Below the pieces are notes generated by a model. The model did no database searches. It was not told the origin of the DNA and saw only the letters and a program-made list of their open reading frames with translations. Shown here piece after piece: positions 53,267 to 62,242 of a stretch of DNA of 64,000 nt (the first letter of the stretch is position 1; the number at the start of each line of letters is the position of its first letter). Origin of the DNA: HyVt-443 sp964544655 (GTDB taxonomy: Bacteria; Pseudomonadota; Gammaproteobacteria; Chromatiales; Chromatiaceae); contig CAZJCM010000006.1 in NCBI GenBank assembly GCA_964544655.1, positions 1-64,000 on the forward strand, in the 5' to 3' direction. The translations under genes and the position numbers were made by a program.

Positions 53267-53871
53267 AGCTCCATTCCTCGCTGGGCACGCACGCCCGATT
53301 TGTAGGCATGTTTGATATTGCGCATCTCGGTCACCGTGTCGGCGGCCTCGATCAGGGCCTGGGGGGCGCCGCGGCCGGTGATCACCAGATGCTGCATGGC
53401 CGGGCGCTTGCAGGCCGCTTCCAGTACCGGCTCCAGCGGCAGATAGCCGTGCTTGAGAACGATATTGAGTTCATCCAGGATGACCAGCCCGTAGGCTGGA
53501 TCCTGCAGGAAGGCGAGGGCCCGTTCCCAGGCGCGGGTAGTGGTGGCGATGTCGCGGCTGCGGTCCTGGGTGTCCCAGGTAAAGCCTTCACCCATGACGT
53601 GGAAGTCGATGCCGGGCTGGTCGCGAAAGAACAACTGCTCGCCCGTCGCCTCCCGGCCCTTGATGAACTGCACTACGCCCACGCGCATGCCGTTGCCCAG
53701 GGCGCGCGCGGCCAGGCCGAGGGCAGCGCTGCTCTTGCCCTTGCCGTTGCCGGTGTTGACCAACAGGATGCCTTGATCGCGGGTGGCTTGAGCCTTGGTG
53801 CGTTCGACCACCACCTGTTTGCGCCGCATGCGTTGACGGTGGCGCTGATCCGCTCCGGGCTGATCACTCAT
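53263..53871 (-). CDS. cobO: Cob(I)alamin adenosyltransferase (CobA/CobO/BtuR type)
   Basis: A 202-aa corrinoid adenosyltransferase with the P-loop NTGNGKGKSSAALG and VQFIKGREATGE, LVILDELNIVLKHGY. It adds the 5'-deoxyadenosyl group, giving the coenzyme form that NrdJ needs. The ATG at 53871 has only a weak Shine-Dalgarno; a short ORF (53864-53947) with a strong one ends over this start, so coupled initiation is likely. First main gene of the cobalamin operon. Confidence 0.93.
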   Translation of the reverse strand: MSDQPGADQRHRQRMRRKQVVVERTKAQATRDQGILLVNTGNGKGKSSAALGLAARALGNGMRVGVVQFIKGREATGEQLFFRDQPGIDFHVMGEGFTWDTQDRSRDIATTTRAWERALAFLQDPAYGLVILDELNIVLKHGYLPLEPVLEAACKRPAMQHLVITGRGAPQALIEAADTVTEMRNIKHAYKSGVRAQRGMEL

Positions 53872-53947
53872 GCCGGCAGCCTGCCCGGCGGGCAGAAGAG
53901 TCGATTGTGTGTGACAAAGAGGCGGACGCCCAGCGTCTGATGATCAT
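53864..53947 (-). CDS. 27-codon leader ORF overlapping cobO
   Basis: ATG at 53947 is preceded by a perfect GGAGG (53960-53956) at 8-base spacing. The frame encodes MIIRRWASASLSHT... and stops with TGA at 53866-53864, which overlaps the first codons of cobO (ATGAGTGA). A hairpin CACCGCGCGGTG (53966-53977) lies directly before the Shine-Dalgarno. The peptide has no family and may not itself matter. The arrangement would let a riboswitch that hides this site control cobO by coupling. Unproven. Confidence 0.45.
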   Translation of the reverse strand: MIIRRWASASLSHTIDSSARRAGCRHE

Positions 53948-54084
53948 TTTTCGTTCCTCCGCGCCCACCGCGCGGTGATGGTTGTAGGTGGCATGCCTGG
54001 AACGCTGCAGCGGATATCCAGGCTGGCGCCTCGGCACCATGCCCGTCGTTTCCGTGCTTCATCCGGGATGATGCCGGGATCTGG

Positions 54085-54257
54085 CTCAGGCCGGTCTCCG
54101 GGCTCATGGCGTGGAACGAATCCTGAACCGCGCCTTCCCGCGCCTTGCGCAGTGGCTCTATGCGGCCCTGTTAACCATTTACCGTTGCGGGGGCAGCGCC
54201 GGATTTGCACCGGCTTCCCGTTTCATCCCGCGGCTAATGCGCCGCGGGACACCTGAG
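54085..54257 (-). ncRNA. Cobalamin riboswitch
   Basis: On the minus strand, outer helix CTCAGG/CCTGAG (54257-54252 with 54090-54085) encloses the class hallmarks in order: GGGAAGCCGGTG, AATCCGGCGCTGCCCCCGCAACGGTAA, GCCACTG (54156-54150), and the B12-box segment AGCCCGGAGACCGGCC. It begins about ten bases after a matching promoter and precedes cobO by about 210 bases. It should shut down the operon when adenosylcobalamin is abundant, most likely at translation through the leader ORF region because no terminator hairpin with a U-run is seen. Confidence 0.95.
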
Positions 54258-54267
54258 GCAGGACGAA

Positions 54268-54297
54268 ACTGTACGGGGAGGGCGGCAAATGTGTCAA
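54268..54297 (-). promoter_or_regulatory. Sigma70-like promoter of the cobalamin operon
   Basis: On the minus strand TTGACA (54297-54292) is separated by 18 bases from TACAGT (54273-54268), a 4-of-6 -10 match. The predicted start, near 54261, falls just before the riboswitch. Confidence 0.55.
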
Positions 54298-54328
54298 GGT
54301 CAAGAACGGTATCCCGTGATCTCCAGGC

Positions 54329-54339
54329 GGTGTTATAAT
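54329..54339 (+). promoter_or_regulatory. Extended -10 promoter of accA
   Basis: TGT precedes a perfect TATAAT (54334-54339), giving the extended -10 form, about 30 bases before the accA ATG. The -35 region is weak. The promoter diverges from that of the cobalamin operon. Confidence 0.6.
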
Positions 54340-54370
54340 CGGCCCATCGAATCCATTATATTTCATCTCC

Positions 54371-55327
54371 ATGAACCTGAATTTCCTCGAATTTGAACAG
54401 CCTATTGCGGAACTTGAGGCAAAGATCGAAGAGCTTCGCCTGGTCGGCGACGACAATGAGATCAACATCCAGGACGAGATCAACCGCCTGGAGAACAAGA
54501 GCCGCGCCCTTACCGAGTCCATTTTTGCCAATTTGAAACCATGGCAGATTGCACAGTTGGCGCGCCATCCCCAGCGTCCCTACATGCTGGATTACGTGAA
54601 GCGTGTGTTCGAGGATTTTCAACAGCTGCATGGTGACCGCGCCTTTGCCGACGATCACGCCATCGTCGGTGGCGTGGCCCGCCTGGAAGGGCGCCCGGTA
54701 ATGCTCATCGGCCACCAGAAGGGGCGCGACACCAAGGAGAAGATATACCGCAATTTCGGTATGCCCCGACCCGAGGGCTATCGCAAGGCGTTGCGCCTGA
54801 TGGAGATGGCGCAGCGTTTCCGGATGCCGCTCCTCACCTTCATCGATACCCCGGGGGCCTATCCCGGCATTGGCGCCGAAGAGCGTGGGCAGAGCGAGGC
54901 GATCGCCCGCAATCTGCTGGTAATGTCGGGTCTCAAGGTGCCGGTGATCTGCACCGTGATGGGAGAGGGGGGGTCCGGTGGGGCCCTGGCCATCGGCGTT
55001 GGCGACCGGGTGATGATGATGCAATACAGCACCTATTCGGTGATCTCACCCGAGGGCTGCGCCTCGATTCTCTGGAAGAGTGCGGAGAAGGCGCCGCTGG
55101 CGGCCGAGGCGATGGGCATCACCTCCCACCGGCTGAAGGAGCTGGGTCTGATCGACACCATCATCCCCGAACCCCTGGGTGGCGCCCACCGTGATATCGA
55201 CACCACTGCCCGCAATATCAAGCATCATCTGCTGGAGACGCTGGATCACCTGGAGGCGGTGCCGACGGACAAGTTGCTGGAGGAGCGTTACCAGCGGTTG
55301 ATGTCTTACGGGGCCTTTTCCAGCTGA
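54371..55327 (+). CDS. accA: Acetyl-CoA carboxylase carboxyltransferase alpha subunit
   Basis: A 318-aa subunit that, with AccD, transfers carboxyl from biotin to acetyl-CoA in fatty acid synthesis. Typical features are FLEFEQPIAELEAKIEELR at the N-terminus, GGVARLEGRPVMLIGHQKGRD and TFIDTPGAYPGIGAEERGQSEAIA. Length matches E. coli AccA (319 aa). The start at 54371 is supported by the N-terminal match. It is 7 bases from tilS, a common accA-tilS pairing. Confidence 0.97.
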   Translation: MNLNFLEFEQPIAELEAKIEELRLVGDDNEINIQDEINRLENKSRALTESIFANLKPWQIAQLARHPQRPYMLDYVKRVFEDFQQLHGDRAFADDHAIVGGVARLEGRPVMLIGHQKGRDTKEKIYRNFGMPRPEGYRKALRLMEMAQRFRMPLLTFIDTPGAYPGIGAEERGQSEAIARNLLVMSGLKVPVICTVMGEGGSGGALAIGVGDRVMMMQYSTYSVISPEGCASILWKSAEKAPLAAEAMGITSHRLKELGLIDTIIPEPLGGAHRDIDTTARNIKHHLLETLDHLEAVPTDKLLEERYQRLMSYGAFSS

Positions 55328-55334
55328 CCGGGGA

Positions 55335-56699
55335 ATGACCCTCACCCCTGAATTCATCCTCGAACAGCTGCGGCAACTGCCCGCGACCAGCCGTTATCGG
55401 ATCGCCTACAGCGGTGGCCGTGACTCTCATGTGCTATTGCATCTGTTGGCCTCCCTTGGCGAGCGGTTGCCGGCCCCCATCAGCGCGCTGCATATCGACC
55501 ATGGACTGCAGGCCGGTTCCGCGGAGTGGCACCACCATTGTGAGCTGACCTGTGCTGAGCTTGGGGTTGACCTGCAGTTCAGTAAACTACACCTGCAGCC
55601 GCAGCCGGGAGAGAGCCTGGAGGCGCAGGCGCGTCAGGCCCGTTATGCCGCGCTTGGCGCAGGCATGACGACAGGGGAGATACTGCTCACCGCCCATCAC
55701 CAGGAAGATCAGGCAGAGACGGTGTTGCTGCAGTTACTGCGCGGTGCGGGTCCCAGCGGATTGTCGGCCATCCCCCGGCTGGCGCAGTTCCCCCCCGGTT
55801 ATCATGCCCGCCCGCTGCTTGGAGTGCCCCGGCAGGAGATCGAAGAATACGCCTTACGTCACCGTTTGCGCTGGGTGGAAGACCCAAGCAACAGTGATAC
55901 CCGCTTCGATCGCAACTTCCTGCGTCAGCAGGTGATGCCGTTGCTGCAGGGGCGTTGGCCTGCAATGGCCCGAACCTTTTCCCGAAGTGCGGCCCATTGT
56001 GCCGACGCCCAGGAAGTGATCGATGCGCTGGCTGCGGAGGACCTGCGTGCTATCGCCGATGACGGCGGGAGGCTTTCCGTCGGTGGCTTGCTGCAATTGC
56101 CACCCGCCAGGGCACGTGCCCTGTTGCGTAGCTGGATTAAGCAGGCTGGGATGCCGTTGCCGGATACGGTGCACCTGGACCGTATCTTGCGTGAGGTGAG
56201 CGGAGCGGCGAAGGATCGCAATCCTCATGTGCATTGGCCGGGCGCCGAGGTGCGGCGTTATCGCAACCGGCTGTTTCTGATGCCTCCGCTGCCGGCGGTG
56301 GATCCAGCCTGGCGGCGGCAGTGGGGCGATGAAACGATTTGTCAGCTACCCGCCGGGCTGGGCTGGCTGCATGCAGAGACAGGGCAGGGAGGGATCGACC
56401 CGACGGCCTGGCGTGGGGAGACGGTTGAGGTCTCTTTTTGCGCTCGTGGCGGTCGCGTGCGGTTGCCTGGACGGGGACATTCGCAACGGCTGAAACATTT
56501 CTTTCAGGAGCGCGGCGTTCCGCCCTGGCAGCGCGTGCGAACCCCTATGATCCATATCGGGGGTGAACTGGCGGCGGTGGGAGATCTGTGTGTCTGCGAA
56601 CCATTTGCGGTGGCTGCCCATGACCAGGGGCTGCAGATCAGCTGGCACCGACCACTGCCGGCATCAGGTTTCGTGGCTGTGGGAAAATCCGCCTTTTAG
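55335..56699 (+). CDS. tilS: tRNA(Ile)-lysidine synthase
   Basis: A 454-aa enzyme that adds lysine to C34 of tRNA-Ile(CAU) so that it reads AUA. The PP-loop is AYSGGRDSHVLLHLL, followed by LHIDHGLQAGS and a C-terminal domain containing RLPGRGHSQRLKHFFQERGVPPW, shared with the family. It starts 7 bases after accA. Its last 36 bases overlap the 3' end of the opposing rhodanese gene, so both carry coding sequence there. Confidence 0.94.
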   Translation: MTLTPEFILEQLRQLPATSRYRIAYSGGRDSHVLLHLLASLGERLPAPISALHIDHGLQAGSAEWHHHCELTCAELGVDLQFSKLHLQPQPGESLEAQARQARYAALGAGMTTGEILLTAHHQEDQAETVLLQLLRGAGPSGLSAIPRLAQFPPGYHARPLLGVPRQEIEEYALRHRLRWVEDPSNSDTRFDRNFLRQQVMPLLQGRWPAMARTFSRSAAHCADAQEVIDALAAEDLRAIADDGGRLSVGGLLQLPPARARALLRSWIKQAGMPLPDTVHLDRILREVSGAAKDRNPHVHWPGAEVRRYRNRLFLMPPLPAVDPAWRRQWGDETICQLPAGLGWLHAETGQGGIDPTAWRGETVEVSFCARGGRVRLPGRGHSQRLKHFFQERGVPPWQRVRTPMIHIGGELAAVGDLCVCEPFAVAAHDQGLQISWHRPLPASGFVAVGKSAF

Positions 56700-57713
56700 C
56701 ACATAGGTATCGAAACCCAGTTGGCCAAGGAGGAATGCCGCGGCGGAACTGCGCTGCCCGGTATCGCAATAGAGGATATATTTCTTGTCCGGGTCCAGTT
56801 TGGGCGCATGGTTGCGAAAACGGTGCAGGGGGATGTTGATGGCTCCCGGCAGACTGGCCTTCTCGAATTCGCTCTCCAATCGTACGTCAATCCAGATGGC
56901 GCCTTCCGAGAGCAGGTCAAAAGCGGTCTGGGCATCCGCCCAGTTGAGCAGTGGATCTTCCAACAGTTCGCTGAAATCCTGTTTGGCAAGACGCATCAGC
57001 TTGCCGTCGGTCAGCATGGTCACCGAGGCATTGCGTGGCGCATCGGAGATCAGGGCCTCTTCGCCGAAGCTGTCACAGGGTCCCAGCTCCGCCAGTCTGT
57101 TCTCACCACCGCTGACAGGCCGGTACACTTTGCACCGCCCTTTTTTTATCATATAGAAAAAGTCCCCCGGCGCCCCCATCTGCACGATAAGGTCCCCCGC
57201 CTTGACGTCGATCTCCTGCATTCGGGAGAAGAGGGCCTGGATGTTTGCCGATGGCAGACGCAGGAATGCGGTGGTCTGCAGCATCGACATCATCCATTCG
57301 CTGTCCTCCGCGCTTGGCCCGGAGCTGGACTCATTGCCCAGTTCTGGTGGAAGGTCGGGGGCGAACTGGTTCCAGGCCATCAGTTTTTCCAACAGCTTGC
57401 TGTCTACCCGGGCTATCGTTGCCGTGCTGGAGATCACCTCGGCGCGAAACTGGCGCGGTTTGAAGTTGGCGAGAGCATATTGTGCCTCTTCGCTGTTGGC
57501 GCTGATGTCGGCTACATGGAGCTTGTCGGAGACCTCGCGGATGCTCCCGGCCATCAGAAATACCGAATCGTCATCCTGATCGCCGATGTCGAACACCAAC
57601 TCTCCCTGCTGCAACTGCTCGACCCGGGTCTGTCCGGCCAGATAGAGCAGGCTCTCTTCGTATAGTGTATTGAGCGGGATCAGGGTTCTGAACTTATTGA
57701 GGTCGAGTTTCAT
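56664..57713 (-). CDS. Tandem cyclic-nucleotide-binding and rhodanese domain protein
   Basis: The 349-aa protein has a degenerate cNMP-binding-like domain (about 10-120), a second intact one (about 145-255) with the phosphate-binding cassette FGEEALISDAPRNASV, and a C-terminal rhodanese domain (about 262-349) with active-site Cys in YILYCDTGQRSSAAA. It has no signal or membrane helix. It could link a cyclic nucleotide signal to sulfur transfer or simply bind persulfide; function is unknown. ATG 57713 (MKLDLNKF) is preferred over earlier in-frame codons. It is divergent from prfB. Confidence 0.85.
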   Translation of the reverse strand: MKLDLNKFRTLIPLNTLYEESLLYLAGQTRVEQLQQGELVFDIGDQDDDSVFLMAGSIREVSDKLHVADISANSEEAQYALANFKPRQFRAEVISSTATIARVDSKLLEKLMAWNQFAPDLPPELGNESSSGPSAEDSEWMMSMLQTTAFLRLPSANIQALFSRMQEIDVKAGDLIVQMGAPGDFFYMIKKGRCKVYRPVSGGENRLAELGPCDSFGEEALISDAPRNASVTMLTDGKLMRLAKQDFSELLEDPLLNWADAQTAFDLLSEGAIWIDVRLESEFEKASLPGAINIPLHRFRNHAPKLDPDKKYILYCDTGQRSSAAAFLLGQLGFDTYVLKGGFSHSHET

Positions 57714-57928
57714 TATTGGTGGGTGGTGTGGGGGATATAGGCGATCAGCGCGGGACTGTTCGGGCCAGGGCATCATTGAGGTATGCCGGTATGCTACCCT
57801 ACGAAAATCGGCCTGTCGGAGCAAGCATTTGGTTAAATACGGGCGGGAATAAACTGAGAAACCGTTGGCAGTTTTCGTACCGGGCCATTGTATTGTACTA
57901 TTCGCGCTCCATTCCAGTGAGGTACATC

Positions 57929-59027
57929 ATGCAGGACATCAATCCGATCACCAATAAAATCATGGACTTGAAAGGGCGTAGCGAGTCCCTGAGGGGGTAT
58001 CTTTGACTACGCTGCCAAGGCGGAGCGACTGACCGAGGTACAGCGGGAACTCGAAGAGCCGGATATCTGGAACGACCAGGAGAGGGCTCAGGCCCTTGGT
58101 CGTGAGCGGGCGTCACTGGAGGCCGTGGTAAATACGCTGGATCAACTGCATGATGGACTGAACGATGCAGAGGGCCTGCTGGAGATGGCGGTCGAAGAGG
58201 ACGACGAAGAGACCGTGGCTGCGGTGCAGGAAGACCTGGAAAAATTCGAGCAACAGGTCGCCAAGCTGGAGTTTCAGCGCATGTTCTCCGGTGAGATGGA
58301 CCACTGCAATGCCTTCATGGATATCCAGGCCGGCTCCGGCGGCACCGAGGCCCAGGACTGGGCGGAGATGCTGTTGCGCATGTATCTGCGCTGGGGCGAG
58401 CAGCACGGCTTCAAGACGGAATTGATGGAGGTCTCTCCCGGGGAGGTGGCGGGTATCAAGTCGGCGACCATACGCTTTGCCGGCGATTACGCCTTCGGCT
58501 GGCTGCGTACCGAGATCGGCGTGCACAGACTGGTGCGCAAATCGCCATTCGATTCCGGCAATCGTCGCCACACCTCGTTTGCAGCCGTCTTCGTATCACC
58601 GGAGATCGATGACTCGATTGAGATCGAGATCAATCCGGCAGACCTGCGGATCGATGTCTATCGCGCCAGTGGCGCCGGCGGTCAGCACGTCAACCGTACC
58701 GAATCAGCGGTTCGTATCACCCACATGCCCACCGGCGTGGTGGTGCAGTGCCAGAACGATCGCTCCCAGCACAAGAACAAGGATCAGGCGATGAAACAGC
58801 TGAAGGCGAAACTGTATGAGCTGGAAATACAAAAACGCAACGCCGACCAGCAGGCCCTGGAAGAGAGCAAATCCGATATCGGCTGGGGCAGCCAGATTCG
58901 CTCTTATGTGCTCGACCAGTCCCGCATCAAGGATTTGCGCACCGGTGTGGAAACCGGCAACACCCAGGCGGTGCTGGACGGGGCCCTCGACCAGTTCATC
59001 GAGGCCAGCCTGAAGAGTGGTCTTTGA
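57929..59027 (+). CDS. prfB: Peptide chain release factor 2, programmed +1 frameshift
   Basis: The first 25 codons run from the ATG at 57929 to CTT at 58001, followed by an in-frame TGA at 58004. The AGGGGG TAT CTT TGA C context is the classic RF2 frameshift site. A +1 shift (skipping T58004) continues at GAC 58005 into the main frame to 59027, giving 365 aa, the E. coli length. The catalytic GGQ is in SGAGGQHVNRTESA. The factor reads UGA and UAA. The frameshift makes its level self-regulated by RF2 activity. It is followed by lysS. Confidence 0.97.
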
Positions 59028-59058
59028 CCCTATAAATGAGATTACACAGAGTAGAACT

Positions 59059-60558
59059 ATGACTGACCAGGTGCAGGACGAGAACAAGCTCATCGCCCAA
59101 CGGCGGGAGAAATTGAAGCAGATCCGTGAACGCGGCATCGCCTTCCCCAACGACTTCCGCCGTAACGTGGTTGCCGGTGAGTTGCATGCTGAATACGGCG
59201 ACAAGTCCGCCGAAGAGCTTGAGCAACTGGGCATCCGGGTCAAGGTCGCCGGACGCCTGATGAGTCGGCGTATCATGGGCAAGGCCAGCTTCGCCCATAT
59301 TCAGGATATGTCCGGCCGCATACAGCTGTTCGTTCAGCGTGATTTGCTGCCTGAGGGATTCTACAATCAGCAGTTCAAGAAAGAGTGGGACATCGGCGAT
59401 ATCATCGGTGCCGAAGGGGTGTTGTTCAAGACCAAGACCGGCGAACTGTCGGTGCGGGTGGATGAGCTGAAACTGCTGACCAAGTCACTGCGGCCGCTGC
59501 CGGAGAAGTTTCACGGTCTTACCGACCAGGAGCAACGCTATCGCCAGCGTTACCTGGATCTGATCGTGAACGAGACTTCCCGCGAGACCTTTCGCATGCG
59601 TTCCCGCATCGTCCAGTTCATTCGCGGCTATCTCAACGACCGGGACTTCCTGGAGGTGGAGACGCCGATGATGCAGGCGATTCCTGGCGGTGCCACTGCC
59701 CGTCCTTTCGTCACCCACCACAACGCTCTGGATATGCAGCTGTTTCTGCGTATCGCCCCGGAACTCTATCTCAAGCGTCTGGTGGTTGGCGGCTTCGAAC
59801 GGGTCTATGAGATCAACCGGAATTTCCGTAATGAGGGGCTGTCCACCCGGCACAATCCTGAATTTACCATGCTGGAGTTCTACCAGGCCTATGCCGATTA
59901 CCATGATCTGATGGACCTGACCGAGGATATGCTGCGTAGCCTGGCCGAAGCGGTATTGGGCAGCAGTCGCATCCGTTATCAAGGAGATGAGTATGACTTT
60001 GGCAAGCCCTTCGCCCGCATGACGGTGAAGGAGTCGATCTTGAAGTTCGATTCCGGCATCACTGAGCAGGCGCTGGAAGATATCGATCAGGCGCGGGCGG
60101 TTGCGGAGCGACTGGAGATCCCGCTGAAGGAGAGCTACGGCCTGGGCAAGATCCAGATTGAGATCTTCGAGAAGGTGGTGGAGCACCGGCTGATGGATCC
60201 CACCTTCATCACCGCCTATCCCACCGAGGTCTCACCGCTGGCGCGGCGCAATGATCAGGATCCATTCGTCACCGATCGTTTCGAGTTCTTCGTCGGTGGC
60301 CGCGAGATCGCCAACGGTTTCTCCGAGTTGAACGATGCGGAAGATCAGGCCGAGCGCTTCCGCCAGCAGGTGAGGGAGAAAGACGCGGGTGATGACGAGG
60401 CGATGCACTTCGACGAGGACTATGTGCGTGCCCTGGAACACGGCATGCCGCCGACCGCCGGCGAGGGCATCGGCATCGACCGTTTGGTGATGCTGTTTGC
60501 CGATGCGCCTTCTATCCGGGACGTACTGCTGTTTCCACACATGCGGCCGGAGGGTTGA
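59059..60558 (+). CDS. lysS: Lysyl-tRNA synthetase, class II
   Basis: A 499-aa class IIb synthetase with an N-terminal anticodon-binding OB fold (about 60-170) and the class II core: motif 1 near RDFLEVETPMMQ, motif 2 FRNEGLSTRHNPEFTMLE, motif 3 GEGIGIDRLVMLF. It charges tRNA-Lys. The ATG at 59059 (MTDQVQDENK) is preferred; fourteen codons upstream are open. It is 31 bases after prfB, the same order as in E. coli. Confidence 0.97.
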   Translation: MTDQVQDENKLIAQRREKLKQIRERGIAFPNDFRRNVVAGELHAEYGDKSAEELEQLGIRVKVAGRLMSRRIMGKASFAHIQDMSGRIQLFVQRDLLPEGFYNQQFKKEWDIGDIIGAEGVLFKTKTGELSVRVDELKLLTKSLRPLPEKFHGLTDQEQRYRQRYLDLIVNETSRETFRMRSRIVQFIRGYLNDRDFLEVETPMMQAIPGGATARPFVTHHNALDMQLFLRIAPELYLKRLVVGGFERVYEINRNFRNEGLSTRHNPEFTMLEFYQAYADYHDLMDLTEDMLRSLAEAVLGSSRIRYQGDEYDFGKPFARMTVKESILKFDSGITEQALEDIDQARAVAERLEIPLKESYGLGKIQIEIFEKVVEHRLMDPTFITAYPTEVSPLARRNDQDPFVTDRFEFFVGGREIANGFSELNDAEDQAERFRQQVREKDAGDDEAMHFDEDYVRALEHGMPPTAGEGIGIDRLVMLFADAPSIRDVLLFPHMRPEG

Positions 60559-60650
60559 TCGACACGCCGCCGGGAACCCCTGATCAAGTCATGAAGTTTC
60601 AGGGGAACTCTTCAGATAACTGTTCAGCACCCCTTTGAAGCGTCTGTAAA

Positions 60651-60762
60651 GTCCCTGATACTGTGCGTTTCGGGGAGAAACATAGGCGGCATGGATGCCG
60701 CCGCCGAGCCTACAGGGGGCTGTTTATAGCGTTTTCTGGAAGAAACACCCAGTATCAGTGAC
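60651..60762. repeat. 112-bp palindromic repeat, copy C (inverted)
   Basis: The ends GTCCCTGATACTGTGCGTTTC and GAAACACCCAGTATCAGTGAC pair at 18 of 21 positions. Inner GGCGGCATGGATGCCGCC is present. It is in reverse orientation compared with copies A and B, and lies between lysS and the H-NS-like gene, where it could end transcription from both sides. Confidence 0.8.
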
Positions 60763-60834
60763 GCTCTCGAAAGGTGCTGAATGGTTACCTTTTCAGCTGC
60801 CATGGTGTGGACGGACGGTTGCACCAGAGGTGGC

Positions 60835-61293
60835 TTACGCCTCCATTCGGCACTGTTGCAGAAATTGCTCCAGGCCGATCTCTTCGGCATAGGCCTTCAG
60901 CACCTTCGGCCGCGGCCCCTTCTCCTTGACTATGAACACCTGATCCGGTGCGGCTGGGATATTGTGGTAGTTACCGGCAGGGATCTTCACGGTGACGGTC
61001 GGGCGGCTCTTTTTTCGCGGCTTCTTGGCACCGGCCTTTTTCTTCACGCTGCGTTTCTGTGGCGGCGCTTCTGTCTTGGCGTTTTCCCGCTCGATCTTGC
61101 TGGTTACCTTGCGGATCTCCTTGTAGAAGGCGCGGACGAAGGCATCCATCCCCAACCCGGCGGCTTCCAGGCTGGCTTGGAGCTGTTGATAGGTCTCTTC
61201 CAGGGCCGCACGCTCTTTCTGTTCCTGCGCCTCTTCCGCTTCGAGGCGTGCAAGCCGCTGCCGCAGGCTCTCAATTTCTTTTTGTCGTTGCAT
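60835..61293 (-). CDS. H-NS-like nucleoid protein candidate
   Basis: A 152-aa protein with an N-terminal coiled coil (about 1-45; EIESLRQRLARLEAEEAQ), a helix, and a Lys-rich linker (RSVKKKAGAKKPRKKSRP). The C-terminal segment GPRPKVLKAYAEEIGLEQFL resembles the end of H-NS-family domains. This order, oligomerisation first and DNA binding last, is that of H-NS proteins. The central DNA-binding loop is not a clear match, so the assignment is tentative. It stands alone on the minus strand. Confidence 0.5.
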   Translation of the reverse strand: MQRQKEIESLRQRLARLEAEEAQEQKERAALEETYQQLQASLEAAGLGMDAFVRAFYKEIRKVTSKIERENAKTEAPPQKRSVKKKAGAKKPRKKSRPTVTVKIPAGNYHNIPAAPDQVFIVKEKGPRPKVLKAYAEEIGLEQFLQQCRMEA

Positions 61294-61406
61294 ATATCTC
61301 TCTCTAAATGGTCGCTTTCAGATACAGCCGAATTGTCGTCCCAATTCGTATAGAAAATGTTTTATGGCGTGACTCCGGCCCCTGATTTGCCATAGACGCG
61401 GCAGGA

Positions 61407-62240
61407 TCAGAGGAACACCGCCTTGACCTCATTCATGTCTTCCGCTACGCCTTCGATCTCGATCACTTCGACCTCCGGCTCCAGGCCGAGCTTGCGGAAG
61501 GCGGGGACCTGGGACCAGTCCGCCTGGGTCGCCATGTGTCCTTCATCCAGGGTTTGCAGCCGGGCAACCAGCACCACATCCACATAATCGGCTTTCGGGC
61601 CGCCATCGTAGCTGAGATTCTGATGGTGCTCGGCAACCTTGATCAGGCTGTCGGAGAAGCCCCAGTTCTGCAATATCAGCTTTCCAATCATAGAATTGAG
61701 ATTTTCCACCAGGCTGTCGAGTGCATCCGTGTCGGCCATCAGGTCAGGATAGTTGTCGGCCATGGTGAGGATGGGAAGACTGCCTATGTTGTGGATCAAG
61801 CCGGCCAGCATCGCCTGTTCCCGGTCCAGGTGGGGCAGGGTTTGGGCCAGCACCCGGCTGATGGCGGCGATCTGCACGCTCTCTTCCCACAGTTTGCGCA
61901 GGCGCTTGTCCAGGGCGTCGTTGGTGGCCTGGAAGATCTGCTTCATGGCCAGGCTGACGACCAGACTCCGCACCAGATTGTTTCCCAGCCGGGTGACCGC
62001 CATCTGAATGCTGTCTATGGCGACGCGGCCTCGGTACAGCGGGCTGTTGGCCACCTGCAGCAGGCGTGCCGAAAGCGCTGTATCGGTGGCGACCATTTCG
62101 GCGATCTGGCTCGCGGTGGTCGACTCCTGCTCCAGGGCATCCCGTACCTTCAAGGCCACTTCGGGCAGGGTTGGCAGGGTGATTTTATTGTCCTGAATGG
62201 CCTGCTGAAGTTGTTGTGAAAATTCGTCTTGGCTGATCAT
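61407..62240 (-). CDS. HDOD domain protein
   Basis: A 277-aa protein with a single HDOD domain (about 18-215): LPTLPEVALKVRDALEQES, DTALSARLLQVANSPLYRG, AMLAGLIHNIGSLPIL. HDOD proteins resemble HD-GYP but lack the full metal site, and act in signalling, often with chemotaxis or cyclic-di-GMP. The C-terminus is a short acidic tail. It starts 2 bases after ygfZ ends, on the same strand, so they are probably cotranscribed. Confidence 0.88.
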   Translation of the reverse strand: MISQDEFSQQLQQAIQDNKITLPTLPEVALKVRDALEQESTTASQIAEMVATDTALSARLLQVANSPLYRGRVAIDSIQMAVTRLGNNLVRSLVVSLAMKQIFQATNDALDKRLRKLWEESVQIAAISRVLAQTLPHLDREQAMLAGLIHNIGSLPILTMADNYPDLMADTDALDSLVENLNSMIGKLILQNWGFSDSLIKVAEHHQNLSYDGGPKADYVDVVLVARLQTLDEGHMATQADWSQVPAFRKLGLEPEVEVIEIEGVAEDMNEVKAVFL

Positions 62241-62242
62241 GC

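Noticed and set aside
53868..54107. A 79-codon minus-strand ORF through the riboswitch tail
   Set aside because: It begins inside the riboswitch B12-box region and has no ribosome site; the shorter ORF at 53864-53947 has a far better start context.
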